Shown here in pieces: positions 17,891 to 26,715 of a DNA stretch of 64,000 nucleotides; position 1 is the stretch's first letter, and every line of letters starts with the position of its first letter. Location of the stretch: positions 62,001 to 126,000 of the forward strand of contig NZ_JADIKJ010000015.1 of assembly GCF_044904675.1 (NCBI RefSeq). Reading direction: 5' to 3'. The stretch comes from Dyella_B jejuensis (GTDB taxonomy: Bacteria; Pseudomonadota; Gammaproteobacteria; Xanthomonadales; Rhodanobacteraceae). The notes beneath the pieces were generated by a model that was not told the origin of the DNA, ran no database searches, and saw only the letters and a program-made list of their open reading frames with translations. The position numbers were made by a program, and so were the translations under genes.

Positions 17891-18901
17891 ATGAACGCAC
17901 CCATCGCCAAGCCCAAATCCACCCAGGTGGATGCCGCCGCCATCGTGCGCAGCGCGCGCACCGTGATCGCCACCGAGGCGGCCGCCATCCGTGCCCTGGA
18001 GCCGCGCGTCGACCAGACTTTCGTCGAGGCCTGCCGGCTGATCCTTGGCTGCAAGGGGCGCGTGGTGGTCACCGGCATGGGCAAGTCAGGCCATATCGGG
18101 CGCAAGATCGCCGCTACCCTGGCCTCCACCGGCACCCCGGCCTTCTTTGTGCATCCCGGCGAAGCCAGCCATGGCGACCTGGGCATGATCCTGCCGCAGG
18201 ACGTGGTGCTGGCCCTGTCCAACTCGGGCGAGACCGACGAAATCCTGTTCATCCTGCCGGTGATCAAGCGCCAGGGCATCCCGCTGATCGCGATCACCGG
18301 CAACCCGGATTCCTCGCTGGCCGGCCAGGCCGACGTACACCTGGACGCAGGCATCTCGGCCGAAGCCTGCCCGCTTGGCCTCGCCCCCACCGCCAGCACC
18401 ACGGCCGCGCTGGTGATGGGCGACGCACTTGCCATCGCATTGCTGGAGGCACGCGGGTTTACCTCCGAGGACTTCGCGCGTTCCCATCCAGCAGGGAGCC
18501 TCGGGCGCCGCCTGCTGCTGCATATCAGCGACGTGATGCACACCGGTCCGGGCATCCCCATGATCGCCCCCGATGCCAGCCTTACCGAAGCCCTGATGGA
18601 AATGACCCGCAAACATTTAGGCATGACCGCGGTGGTGGATGACGATCGGCATCTGCTGGGCGTATTCACCGACGGCGACCTGCGCCGCGCGCTGGACGAC
18701 GACGGCGTCGACCTGCGCAATGCCCGTGTCAGCGACCTGATGACGCGCGGCCCGAAGGTCATCGGCGCGGACAAACTCGCCATCGAGGCGGCGCAGCTGA
18801 TGGAGAAATACCAGATTCACGCCTTGCTGGTGGTCGACGACGCGCAGCGCGTGGTCGGCGCCCTGAACATTCACGACCTGCTGCGCGCGCGCGTGGTTTG
18901 A
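17891..18901 (+). CDS. kdsD: arabinose-5-phosphate isomerase KdsD
   Basis: Interconverts ribulose-5-P and arabinose-5-P, the entry to Kdo synthesis for lipopolysaccharide. 336 aa with a SIS domain (about 45-180; GMGKSGHIGRKIAATLASTG and LALSNSGETDEI) and two CBS domains (about 215-335). The ATG at 17891 has a GAGG site upstream. First gene of the Kdo/Lpt/rpoN series, divergent from ibaG. Confidence 0.96.
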   Translation: MNAPIAKPKSTQVDAAAIVRSARTVIATEAAAIRALEPRVDQTFVEACRLILGCKGRVVVTGMGKSGHIGRKIAATLASTGTPAFFVHPGEASHGDLGMILPQDVVLALSNSGETDEILFILPVIKRQGIPLIAITGNPDSSLAGQADVHLDAGISAEACPLGLAPTASTTAALVMGDALAIALLEARGFTSEDFARSHPAGSLGRRLLLHISDVMHTGPGIPMIAPDASLTEALMEMTRKHLGMTAVVDDDRHLLGVFTDGDLRRALDDDGVDLRNARVSDLMTRGPKVIGADKLAIEAAQLMEKYQIHALLVVDDAQRVVGALNIHDLLRARVV

Positions 18902-18911
18902 CGGACATCGC

Positions 18912-19454
18912 ATGCCTTACCTCTCCGACCTTCCCGCCGACCTGCTTGCCCGCGCCGCCAACATCCGCCTGGCGGCGTTCGACGTCGACGGCACGCTGAC
19001 CGACGGCCGCCTCTGGTACAGCGAGGGCGGACACGAAACCAAGGTTTTCCACGTGCACGATGGCCTCGGCCTGAAACTGCTGCAGGCGCATGGCGTGCAG
19101 GTAGCCATCGTCAGCGCGCGCATCAGCCACCCGGTGGCGCTGCGTGCGGAAGAACTGGATATCGCCCACGTCTACCAGGGCCAGGGCGACAAGCGCGAAT
19201 GCCTGCGGCAAATACTTGAAGCGCTGAAGCTGCAACCCGAACAGGCCGCCTTCGTCGGCGACGACCTGCCCGACCTGCCCGCGATGAACCTCGCCGGACT
19301 TGCCATCGCGGTAGCCAATGCGCATCCGTGGGTAGCCGAGCAGGCTCATTGGCGCACGCGCCTGGGCGGCGGCCTGGGCGCGGTGCGCGAAGTATGCGAT
19401 CTCATCCTGCACGCACAGGGCAAGAGCGCGGCCGAACAGGAGCGCTGGCGGTGA
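18912..19454 (+). CDS. kdsC: 3-deoxy-D-manno-octulosonate 8-phosphate phosphatase KdsC
   Basis: HAD-superfamily C0 phosphatase, 180 aa, removing phosphate from Kdo-8-P. Catalytic aspartates D24 and D26 are in FDVDGTLTDGRL; the distal motif FVGDDLPDLPAM carries the Mg-binding acidic residues. Starts 10 bases after kdsD and its stop overlaps the GTG start of lptC. Confidence 0.95.
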   Translation: MPYLSDLPADLLARAANIRLAAFDVDGTLTDGRLWYSEGGHETKVFHVHDGLGLKLLQAHGVQVAIVSARISHPVALRAEELDIAHVYQGQGDKRECLRQILEALKLQPEQAAFVGDDLPDLPAMNLAGLAIAVANAHPWVAEQAHWRTRLGGGLGAVREVCDLILHAQGKSAAEQERWR

Positions 19455-20125
19455 ACGTGCGCCGATACCTGCGCGACAACCGCACCACCGTCGCCATCGT
19501 GCTGCTGGCCATTGCCGCGCCGGCGAGCTGGATGCTGCAACGCTGGGTCGTGGGCGCGCCCGCGGTCAGCGATTTCATCGGCCCGCCCATTTCCGACTAC
19601 GTGCTCTACAACTCCAAGGTATGGAGCTACGACGTCACCGGGCTGCTGAGCTTCACCATGACCTCGCCGCGCATGGATCGCCGTGGCGGGGACGAATCGC
19701 TGTACATCAATGCGCCAGTGTTCGACATCACCGCCAAGAAACCCGGCGTGCCGGACTGGCATGGCAACGCACCCTACGGCTGGGTCAATAAGAGCGGCAC
19801 GCTGATGCGACTGGATGGTTCGATGTACATGCAGCGGCCGGCCTACGTGCTCGCGGGGAAAGCAAATCCCGTGTCAACATTATGCACCTCCAATGTCACC
19901 GGCTGGCCGAAAGAGAACCGCATGGAAACCGCGGATCCGGCCACCATGACGCAGGGAGCAAGCGTAATGAACGGGGTCGGCATGCGTGCCAGTCTCAACG
20001 ACAATCACCTGGAGCTGCTTCATGAAGTGCATGGCACGATCTATTCCAGCCAGAACAATGCTACGGCTAAGCCTATTGACTGCCGGGCTATTGCTCATGC
20101 AGCCGGCACTGGCCAGACAGGATGA
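19451..20125 (+). CDS. lptC: LPS export ABC transporter periplasmic protein LptC
   Basis: Bitopic inner-membrane component of the Lpt LPS transport bridge, 224 aa. One N-terminal helix (about residues 13-31) is followed by the beta-jellyroll repeat. The end of the fold (VMNGVGMRASLNDNHLELLHEVHGTI) is clear. The GTG start overlaps the kdsC stop (GTGA). Unusually, the frame runs on for about 22 residues after the jellyroll and overlaps the first 68 bases of lptA. Confidence 0.9.
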   Translation: MNVRRYLRDNRTTVAIVLLAIAAPASWMLQRWVVGAPAVSDFIGPPISDYVLYNSKVWSYDVTGLLSFTMTSPRMDRRGGDESLYINAPVFDITAKKPGVPDWHGNAPYGWVNKSGTLMRLDGSMYMQRPAYVLAGKANPVSTLCTSNVTGWPKENRMETADPATMTQGASVMNGVGMRASLNDNHLELLHEVHGTIYSSQNNATAKPIDCRAIAHAAGTGQTG

Positions 20126-20693
20126 TCGCAACCAGCCGATCAACGTCGTGCATGCCGATCATATGGACGGCTACAACGCACCCAACTCCGTCACCACGCT
20201 AACAGGCAATGTCCTGATTACGCAGGGGACGATGAAGCTGACCGGACAGCTCGCAAAGATTTACACCGCGAAGGAAGACACATCCGTCGATCACATCACC
20301 GTGACCGCGACGCCGAAGAAGCAGCCGCATATCGAACAGATCGACGACAACGGCAACCTCATGACGGGCGATGCGGATCAGCTGTATTACGACAACGTCA
20401 ACGGCGTCGCGATCCTCACCGGGCACGCGCACATCTGGCAGGCCACCAAGGGCGAGTCCTTTGGCGCCAAGCTCACCTACAACCAGAACACCGGTTACAT
20501 CGTCGGCGAAAGCGGTAACGAAGGCCCGGTACATATGACGTTCCTGCCGAAGCAGAAACCGGTTACGCCCAAACACCCGGCGCCCGCGGGCAGTACACCC
20601 GCCAAACCCGGCGCTCCTGCCTCGAGCACGGCCAAGCCGGCTCCGGCCTCCACCGCACCGGCGCCTGCCAGCAGCGCGCCGACCAAGGGATAA
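20058..20693 (+). CDS. lptA: LPS transport periplasmic protein LptA
   Basis: Periplasmic bridge protein that carries LPS between LptC and LptD; 211 aa. Signal peptide at residues 1-19 (MLRLSLLTAGLLLMQPALA), then the OstA-like beta-jellyroll (INVVHADHMDG, LTGNVLITQGTMKL, LTGHAHIWQATKGESF). The last 45 residues are a Pro/Ala/Thr-rich low-complexity tail. The start lies inside the lptC frame. Confidence 0.92.
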   Translation: MLRLSLLTAGLLLMQPALARQDDRNQPINVVHADHMDGYNAPNSVTTLTGNVLITQGTMKLTGQLAKIYTAKEDTSVDHITVTATPKKQPHIEQIDDNGNLMTGDADQLYYDNVNGVAILTGHAHIWQATKGESFGAKLTYNQNTGYIVGESGNEGPVHMTFLPKQKPVTPKHPAPAGSTPAKPGAPASSTAKPAPASTAPAPASSAPTKG

Positions 20694-20700
20694 CCGCTAC

Positions 20701-21420
20701 ATGCTTTCCGCTGAAGGCCTGCAAAAAAGTTTCCGCGCGCGCCAGGTCGTGCGCGATTTCGCGTTCTCGATCCGCCAGGGCGAAGTGGTGGGCCTGCTCG
20801 GCCCCAACGGCGCCGGCAAAACCACCTGCTTCTACATGATCGTCGGCCTGATCGAGGCCGATGGCGGGGCGATCAAGCTCGACAAACAGGACATCACGGG
20901 CCTGCCCATGCATGCCCGCGCCAAGCTGGGCATCGGCTACCTGCCACAGGAGGCCTCGGTATTCCGGCGCCTCAGCGTGGCCGATAACATCATGGCCGTG
21001 CTGGAGCTGCGCGAAGGCCTCGACCAGCGCAAGCGCGACGCCGAGCTGGAGAGCCTGCTGGACGAACTGAAGATCTCGCACATCGCCGGGCAAAAAGGCA
21101 TCAGCCTGTCCGGCGGCGAGCGCCGCCGCGTGGAGATCGCCCGCGCGTTGGCCGCGCAGCCGCGCTACATGTTGCTGGACGAACCGTTCGCCGGCGTCGA
21201 CCCGATCTCGGTCGGCGAAATCCAGCGCATCGTGCGCCATCTCAAGGAACGCGGCATCGGCGTGCTGATCACCGACCATAACGTGCGCGAGACGCTGGGC
21301 ATCTGCGACCGCGCCTACATCATGAACGAGGGCGAGGTGCTCTCGCGCGGTACCCCGGCGCATATCCTGGCCGACGAAAAGGTACGCGAGGTCTATCTGG
21401 GCCGCGAATTCCGCTTGTAA
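20701..21420 (+). CDS. lptB: LPS export ABC ATPase LptB
   Basis: Cytoplasmic ATPase that powers LPS extraction with LptFG. 239 aa; Walker A GPNGAGKT at 34-41, signature LSGGERRRVEIARAL, Walker B LLDEPFAGVDP, and the switch His in TDHNVRE. It begins 7 bases after lptA and precedes rpoN. Confidence 0.97.
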   Translation: MLSAEGLQKSFRARQVVRDFAFSIRQGEVVGLLGPNGAGKTTCFYMIVGLIEADGGAIKLDKQDITGLPMHARAKLGIGYLPQEASVFRRLSVADNIMAVLELREGLDQRKRDAELESLLDELKISHIAGQKGISLSGGERRRVEIARALAAQPRYMLLDEPFAGVDPISVGEIQRIVRHLKERGIGVLITDHNVRETLGICDRAYIMNEGEVLSRGTPAHILADEKVREVYLGREFRL

Positions 21421-21563
21421 TACTCCAACTAAATCGCTCGCACAAGCCGCAACATTGCGCCGTTTCACATCGCCATGCACAGGCGGCCATTCCGGCTCCG
21501 GCAGCTATGGCCGGTCTTCCGTTGAAGGGTTAGGATGATGCCAACGTCACCCCTTTGGCAGGC

Positions 21564-23027
21564 ATGAAACCCGGACTTCAGTTCCGCCTTAATCAACAGC
21601 TGGCTCTCACGCCGCAATTGCAGCAAGCCATCCGGCTGCTGCAGTTGTCGCAGTTGGAGCTGGCCGCCGAGTTGCGCCAACTTGCCGAAAGCAATCCGTT
21701 GCTTGAATTTGCCGAAGATGCCGATGCCGAGCAGGACGAGGCCGAAGGCGAAAGCGAGTTCGACATCAAGGCTTCGGCGCCAGGCAGCGATACCTCATCC
21801 AGCAACGATAACGATGAAGTACCGGAATGGACCGAACCTGACATCCGTTCCGACGAACCGATCGATTTTTCTTCCGGCAACGGCAGCGGCAGCGGCTCGA
21901 ACAACCACGACGATGAAGGCATGGAACCGCAGAACGCGGCGGCCGAATCGTTGCAGGAGCACCTGCTGTGGCAGCTCAACCTCACGCCGATGGAACCGCG
22001 CGCCAAGGCCATCGCCACGGTGCTGATCGACGCGCTGAATACGGATGGCTATCTGGCCGAAGGCATGGATGCCGTGCTCGCCGCGCTGCCGCCACACTTG
22101 AAAGCCACTGCCGAGGAAGTGGAGAGCGTGCGGCGCCGGCTGCAACACTTCGATCCTGCTGGCGTGGCCAGCATCGATCTTCCCGATTGCCTGCGCGCGC
22201 AGCTGGAACAGTTCGATCCCGCCACGCCATACCGCGACCTGGCCTTGCGCATCGTCGAGAGCGAACTGGAACTGCTTGCCCGCAACGACATGGCCAAGCT
22301 CGCGCGGCGGTTGCATGCCAGCGAGGACGAAACCGCCGGCGCGGCCATCCTGATTCGCAGCCTGGACCCGCGTCCGGGCGCGGCCATGGATACCACGCCG
22401 GTCGAGTACGTCGCCCCCGACGCCTATGCGCGCAAGGAAGGCACGCGCTGGCGGGTTGCCCTCAATCCCGACAGTCAGCCCAAGCTGAGCCTCAACCAGC
22501 ATTACTGCAACCTGATCGCCCAGGCGCGCAGCGACGACGCCAGTTGGATGCGCGGGCAATTGCAGGAAGCGCGCTGGCTCATCAAGAGCCTGGAATCACG
22601 GGCCGAGACCTTGCTCAAGGTGGCGGAAGCCATCGTGCGTCGGCAAAGCGCCTTCCTCGACTATGGTCCGGAAGCGATGCAGCCGCTGGTGCTGCGCGAG
22701 GTAGCCGAGGAGGTGGGCATGCATGAGTCAACCATTTCACGTGTCACCACTCGCAAGTACATCCATACGCCGCGCGGAACATACGAACTGAAGTATTTCT
22801 TTTCCAGCGGCGTTTCCACCGAGGATGGCGGCAGTGCATCGGCCACCGCGATCCAGGCCATGCTACGCAAGCTGGTCGACCAGGAAGACCCGCGCAAGCC
22901 CCTGTCCGACCAGGCGCTCGCCGAAGCGTTGCACGGCAAGGGCATTCAGGTGGCGCGACGCACCGTCGCCAAGTACCGGGAAATCCTGCGCATCCCCAGT
23001 TCCAGTGAACGACAGCGCAACAGCTGA
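21564..23027 (+). CDS. rpoN: RNA polymerase sigma-54 factor RpoN
   Basis: 487 aa alternative sigma factor that recognises -24/-12 promoters and needs an AAA+ activator. Region I is intact (MKPGLQFRLNQQLALTPQLQ at the start), the variable acidic region II spans about 50-125, and the C-terminal RpoN box ARRTVAKYRE is present. Normal length. I used the ATG of MKPGLQ rather than the TTG three codons earlier. Within this window it has at least one clear target promoter, at 63155-63170, and one partner activator, at 43874-45214. Confidence 0.97.
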   Translation: MKPGLQFRLNQQLALTPQLQQAIRLLQLSQLELAAELRQLAESNPLLEFAEDADAEQDEAEGESEFDIKASAPGSDTSSSNDNDEVPEWTEPDIRSDEPIDFSSGNGSGSGSNNHDDEGMEPQNAAAESLQEHLLWQLNLTPMEPRAKAIATVLIDALNTDGYLAEGMDAVLAALPPHLKATAEEVESVRRRLQHFDPAGVASIDLPDCLRAQLEQFDPATPYRDLALRIVESELELLARNDMAKLARRLHASEDETAGAAILIRSLDPRPGAAMDTTPVEYVAPDAYARKEGTRWRVALNPDSQPKLSLNQHYCNLIAQARSDDASWMRGQLQEARWLIKSLESRAETLLKVAEAIVRRQSAFLDYGPEAMQPLVLREVAEEVGMHESTISRVTTRKYIHTPRGTYELKYFFSSGVSTEDGGSASATAIQAMLRKLVDQEDPRKPLSDQALAEALHGKGIQVARRTVAKYREILRIPSSSERQRNS

Positions 23028-23113
23028 ATCACGCCGGTACCGTTAAGGATGCTCTGATCAATGCTACGCAGGCGTCACCAGCTCTGTCTGTTCGCAGACC
23101 ATAGGTTCGTCGG

Positions 23114-23163
23114 CGCACGCGGGGAGGGTACATGGATGTACCCGGCTTTGAGGAGCGAGGAAG
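23114..23163. repeat. internal 50-bp unit 1 of the MITE-like element
   Basis: Begins CGCACGCGGGGAG and ends GAGCGAGGAAG. Contains the hairpin GGGTACAT-GG-ATGTACCC (23126-23143). Confidence 0.75.
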
Positions 23164-23193
23164 GCAGACTGGCTGGCTGTCGAGACGACGGAC

Positions 23194-23243
23194 CGCACGC
23201 GGGGAGAGTGCATGGATGCACTCGGCTTTAAGGAGCGAGGAAG
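23194..23243. repeat. internal 50-bp unit 2 of the MITE-like element
   Basis: Second copy, 80 bases downstream in the same orientation. Its hairpin is GAGTGCAT-GG-ATGCACTC (23206-23223): two stem pairs differ from unit 1 and both changes are compensated. Confidence 0.75.
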
Positions 23244-23579
23244 GGATGCGGACAGACAGAGCTGGCCCCAACATGTTGAATTTAAAGCGATGGGGTGATG
23301 ACCAGAAGGCTCGCAGAGTGCGCCGCGCGGCTTGGCAAGACGGCCAGTCTTCCCGGCGCCGCACAACACACTCTGCGAGCCTTCTGGACATCATGCCGCC
23401 TACGTAGCATTGATCAGAGCATCCTTAAGTCGGGAACTTGCGACTTAATGGAACGATCCCATCTCTGAGAGTAAGGTTTGGCTTCACGGTTTAGCTTCAC
23501 GACGCAATGATCGTGTTCACGGCGATCGGCGCGTCGACCAACGCCGCCGCTGGCGGCCAGCTCTAGAAGGAGGCGCACC

Positions 23580-23903
23580 ATGCAATTCCAACTCAGTGGT
23601 CAAAGGATCGATGTCACCCAGGCCCTGCGCGACCACGTCACGGCCAAGCTCGATCGATTGACCCGCCTCGACGACCGCATCGTCAGCCTGAACATCGTGC
23701 TTTCGATCAACAAACTGCAGCAGCGGGCCGAAGGAACCATCAGCGTGGCCGGCAACGCGCTGCACGCCGAAGCCACCGAGAGCGACATGTACGCCTCGAT
23801 CGATATCCTGTTCGACAAACTCGTGAACCAGCTGCGTCGCTACCGTGAAAAGCTGTGTGACAAGCACCAGCGTGAAGTACGCGAGGTTCGCCAATACGTT
23901 TGA
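23580..23903 (+). CDS. hpf: ribosome hibernation promoting factor HPF
   Basis: 107 aa, short-form HPF/YfiA-like protein that binds the 30S A/P sites and helps form inactive 100S ribosomes in stationary phase. Starts MQFQLSGQRIDVTQALRDHV, the family N-terminus, with the expected beta-alpha pattern and a basic C-terminal helix. It has a very strong ribosome binding site (AAGGAGG, 6 bases upstream). Normally it follows rpoN closely; here the MITE-like element intervenes. Confidence 0.94.
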   Translation: MQFQLSGQRIDVTQALRDHVTAKLDRLTRLDDRIVSLNIVLSINKLQQRAEGTISVAGNALHAEATESDMYASIDILFDKLVNQLRRYREKLCDKHQREVREVRQYV

Positions 23904-23911
23904 TACCGCCG

Positions 23912-23939
23912 GCCCGCCCCTCCCGGGGCGGGCTTTTAT
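23912..23939 (+). terminator. intrinsic terminator after hpf
   Basis: Nine-pair stem GCCCGCCCC/GGGGCGGGC, loop TCCC, followed by TTTTAT. It should end most transcripts between hpf and hprK, so hprK probably has its own promoter in the following 100 bases or relies on read-through. Confidence 0.85.
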
Positions 23940-24039
23940 CCTTCCAGCACCCGGCCACAACCCGCCGCATCGCCCAAACTGGCACAATGTTCCTGCCGCC
24001 GCCCCCGAACAGGCAGCCCTGCGGCGCAAAGGAACGTCC

Positions 24040-24990
24040 GTGGACCGGCTTACTGCACGACAACTCTTCGATGACATCCACGAGCGCATGGCCTTGCGCT
24101 GGATCGCAGGCGTGCGCGGTGAAGGGCGCGTGCTGGAATACGGCTCCACGCCGGCGCGCCGCCCATCGCTGGTGGGCTATCTCAACGTCATCTATCCGAA
24201 CAAGATCCAGATCGTCGGCACCGAGGAACTGAGCTACCTCGACAGCCTCGACTCGCGCCAGCGCTGGGAAGTCATCCACAAGGCGGCCGCCACGCAGCCG
24301 GTTGCTTTCATCGTCACCAAAGACCAGACGATTCCCGCGGATCTGCGCGAAGTGGCGGAAGAAACCGACACCCCGCTGTGGATCAGCACCAAACGGGGCC
24401 ACGAGTTGCTGACATGGATGCAATACCATCTCGCGCGTTCCATGGCACCGCGCGTCACCTTGCACGGCGTGCTGCTGGAAGTGTTCTCGATCGGCGTGCT
24501 TATCACCGGGGAAGCCGGCTCCGGCAAGAGCGAACTGGCGCTTGAACTGATCAGTCGCGGCCACCGGCTGGTGGCGGACGACGCGCCGGAGTTCACCCTG
24601 ATCGCGCCCGATGTCATCGACGGCGCCTGCCCGGAACTGCTGCAGGACCTGCTGGAAGTACGTGGACTGGGCGTGCTCAACGTGCGTGAGATGTTCGGTC
24701 ATACATCCGTAAAGCCATCCAAATACCTTCGCCTGGTCGTGCACCTCAAACCGTTGCGCGATGGCGAATACACCGATGGACTGACGCGCCTCACTGGCGA
24801 CGTAGGCCATCGCGAGATTTTCGATGTCCAGGTACCGATGATCACCCTGCCCGTCGCACCCGGCCGCAACCTGGCCGTGCTGGTGGAGGCCGCCGTGCGC
24901 AGCCATATGCTCAAGAGCAAGGGCATCGACCCGGCCCAGAGCTTCATGGACCGCCAGGCCCACCAGATGCGTCGACTTCCGCCTTGGTAA
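24040..24990 (+). CDS. hprK: HPr kinase/phosphorylase HprK
   Basis: 316 aa bifunctional enzyme that phosphorylates and dephosphorylates HPr on Ser46. P-loop GEAGSGKS at 157-164, catalytic His142 in LHGVLLEVFSIG, the VADDAPEF motif at 178-185, and the C-terminal EVRGLGVLNVREMFG loop needed for phosphorylase activity. The GTG at 24040 has an AAAGGA site 7 bases upstream; the frame is open earlier but crosses the hpf terminator. Its target HPr lies 1.3 kb downstream and keeps Ser46. Confidence 0.93.
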   Translation: MDRLTARQLFDDIHERMALRWIAGVRGEGRVLEYGSTPARRPSLVGYLNVIYPNKIQIVGTEELSYLDSLDSRQRWEVIHKAAATQPVAFIVTKDQTIPADLREVAEETDTPLWISTKRGHELLTWMQYHLARSMAPRVTLHGVLLEVFSIGVLITGEAGSGKSELALELISRGHRLVADDAPEFTLIAPDVIDGACPELLQDLLEVRGLGVLNVREMFGHTSVKPSKYLRLVVHLKPLRDGEYTDGLTRLTGDVGHREIFDVQVPMITLPVAPGRNLAVLVEAAVRSHMLKSKGIDPAQSFMDRQAHQMRRLPPW

Positions 24991-24994
24991 TCCT

Positions 24995-25888
24995 ATGAGC
25001 CAATACGAAGGCCTTATCTCCAACGACGATCCGGATGCCATCCATCTGGTGGTGTTGACCGGCATGTCCGGCGGCGGCAAGACCGTTGCCCTGCGCGCAT
25101 TGGAAGATCTGGAGTTCTACTGCGTAGACAACCTGCCCAGCGCCCTGCTGCCGCAGCTGGTCGAAGCGGCGACACGTGGCGACAGCCATCGCCGGCGCAT
25201 CGCCGTCGGCGTGGACGTGCGCAATCGCGATGAAGATTTCCAGCACATGCCCCGGGTGCTATCGGCGCTTGCCGCCACCGTGCACGTACACCTGATCTTC
25301 CTCGACTGCAACGACGCGGTCCTGATCAAGCGCTATTCGGAAACCCGCCGCCGCCATCCTCTTGCGATACGTGGCATGTCGCTGGCCGACGCGATCGCCG
25401 AGGAACGTCGCCGGCTGCGGCCGTTGATGGCAATCGCCGAGCGCGTAATCGATTCCAGCGACTTGAATGTGCATCAACTTCGTCGCCTGATTGCCACCGG
25501 CTACGCGCAGACCACCGCCGGTCTGACCCTGATGTTTCAATCGTTCGCTTTTCGACGCGGACTGCCGCTGGATTCGGACTTCGTTTTCGACGCGCGCTGC
25601 CTGCCCAACCCGCATTGGGAACCCACGCTGCGCCCGTTGTCCGGCAAGGACGGCCCGGTACGCGAGTTTCTCGAACGGCAACCAGTGGTCGGGGAGTACT
25701 TCACCGATACCGCGCGCTGGCTGGACGCCTGGCTGCCGCGCTTCGAAGCGGACGACCGCAGCTATGTCACTATTTCCATCGGCTGTACCGGTGGCCGCCA
25801 CCGTTCGGTCTATCTGGTCGAAAAACTTGCCGCGCACTATCGCACTGGCCGCGAAAGCGTCCTGACTTTCCATCGTGAACTTGAGTGA
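24995..25888 (+). CDS. rapZ: RNase adapter / nucleotide-binding protein RapZ
   Basis: 297 aa. Walker A GMSGGGKT at 23-30 and the family C-terminus SIGCTGGRHRSVYLVEKLA are present. In E. coli RapZ guides RNase E to the sRNA GlmZ and so controls glucosamine-6-P synthase; whether the same RNA partner exists here is unknown. Starts 4 bases after hprK. Confidence 0.94.
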   Translation: MSQYEGLISNDDPDAIHLVVLTGMSGGGKTVALRALEDLEFYCVDNLPSALLPQLVEAATRGDSHRRRIAVGVDVRNRDEDFQHMPRVLSALAATVHVHLIFLDCNDAVLIKRYSETRRRHPLAIRGMSLADAIAEERRRLRPLMAIAERVIDSSDLNVHQLRRLIATGYAQTTAGLTLMFQSFAFRRGLPLDSDFVFDARCLPNPHWEPTLRPLSGKDGPVREFLERQPVVGEYFTDTARWLDAWLPRFEADDRSYVTISIGCTGGRHRSVYLVEKLAAHYRTGRESVLTFHRELE

Positions 25889-25931
25889 GTCCCATGCTGT
25901 CACTGACAAGCCCAATCAAAGCCGCCGTGTC

Positions 25932-26324
25932 ATGACTGTTGGCGTGCTGTTGATGACCCACGAGTCGGTCGGGCAGGCGCTGGTGAAAGCCGCACGTCAC
26001 GTGCTGCCGAAACTGCCGCTGCGGGTCGCCACCGTGGAAGTGCCCGCACGGTCCGATCCGGATGTGATGCGCACGCTGACCGCCAAGCATGCGCGCGAGC
26101 TGGATCACGGCGAGGGGGTGCTGGTGCTGGCCGACCTTTACGGCGCCACGCCCTGCAATATCGGCTTATCGCTCAGTACGGTGGGCGTGAGGCTGCGTTG
26201 CGTTTCGGGATTGAACTTGCCCATGTTGCTGCGCGTACTCAATTACGCCGACAAGCCGCTGGATGAACTTGCGGAAATCGCGGCCAGCGGCGGCCGCGGA
26301 GGAATCTTCATAGACCATGCTTGA
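25932..26324 (+). CDS. PTS EIIA component, mannose (EIIA-Man) family
   Basis: 130 aa. The phosphorylatable histidine is H10 in GVLLMTHESVGQAL; the fold pattern VLVLADLYGATPCN and the C-terminal PLDELAEIA agree with EIIA-Man. No EIIB, EIIC or EIID gene is in the window, so a regulatory role is more likely than sugar uptake. A GTG at 25875 inside rapZ would add 19 residues; I prefer the ATG that puts the His at position 10. The stop overlaps the HPr start. Confidence 0.9.
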   Translation: MTVGVLLMTHESVGQALVKAARHVLPKLPLRVATVEVPARSDPDVMRTLTAKHARELDHGEGVLVLADLYGATPCNIGLSLSTVGVRLRCVSGLNLPMLLRVLNYADKPLDELAEIAASGGRGGIFIDHA

Positions 26325-26586
26325 AAAAGAACTCGTCGTCTCCAACAAACTTGGCTTGCATGCCCGCGCATCGGCAAAACTGGTGCAGCTCGTGCAAGGT
26401 TTCAAATCCACCGTGTGGCTGGTCAGCAAAGGTCGCGAAGTGAATGCGCAAAGCATCATGGGCGTCATGATGCTGGCCGCGGGCATCGGTACGCCGCTCA
26501 TCGTGCGCGCTGACGGGCCGGACGAATCGGCGGCACTCGATGCGGTGCTGGATTTGTTCAATCGTAAATTCGACGAAGGGGCGTAA
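26317..26586 (+). CDS. ptsH: PTS phosphocarrier protein HPr
   Basis: 89 aa. The two control sites are visible: His15 (LGLHARAS), phosphorylated by EI, and Ser46 (NAQSIMGVMML), the HprK site. Starts 8 bases before the EIIA stop. Confidence 0.95.
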   Translation: MLEKELVVSNKLGLHARASAKLVQLVQGFKSTVWLVSKGREVNAQSIMGVMMLAAGIGTPLIVRADGPDESAALDAVLDLFNRKFDEGA

Positions 26587-26593
26587 GATGATC

Positions 26594-26692
26594 GACTCGG
26601 GAATCGCACGTCGCGAATCGGGAATGCCGGCCTCACCGTCTCCGGGTGCGTGGGCCTGGGCGCTTCCCATCCACGAATCGCGATTCGCGATG
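26594..26692. repeat. GATTCG-type intergenic repeat between HPr and EI genes
   Basis: Short direct and inverted copies of a CGGGAATCG/CGATTCGCG unit: GACTCGGGAATCG, CGCGAATCGGGAATG and, 50 bases on, CGAATCGCGATTCGCG, which is itself a palindrome. No gene was seen in the 129 bases. Confidence 0.45.
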
Positions 26693-26715
26693 TATGCGCC
26701 GACCGGGGCCAGTCC

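Larger units (their letters stand above)
23043..23428. repeat. MITE-like element with perfect 26-bp terminal inverted repeats
   Basis: The outer 26 bases (23043-23068, beginning TTAAGGATGCTCTGATCAAT) are repeated exactly in reverse complement at 23403-23428. TTAA at both ends may be a target-site duplication. Inside there is no credible gene but much symmetry: an inverted pair CCAGCTCTGTCTGT/ACAGACAGAGCTGG (about 23078-23091 and 23250-23265), a perfect 19-bp stem (23302-23320 with 23369-23387), and two related 50-bp units. The features fit a non-autonomous mobile element; the parent transposase family is unknown. It separates rpoN (ends 16 bases before it) from hpf. The remaining 151 bases to hpf (23429-23579) show nothing recognisable except the hpf ribosome binding site. 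Confidence 0.82.

Noticed and set aside
23132..23407. Small open frames inside the MITE-like element
   Set aside because: They run through the inverted repeats and have no ribosome binding site or protein-like composition.
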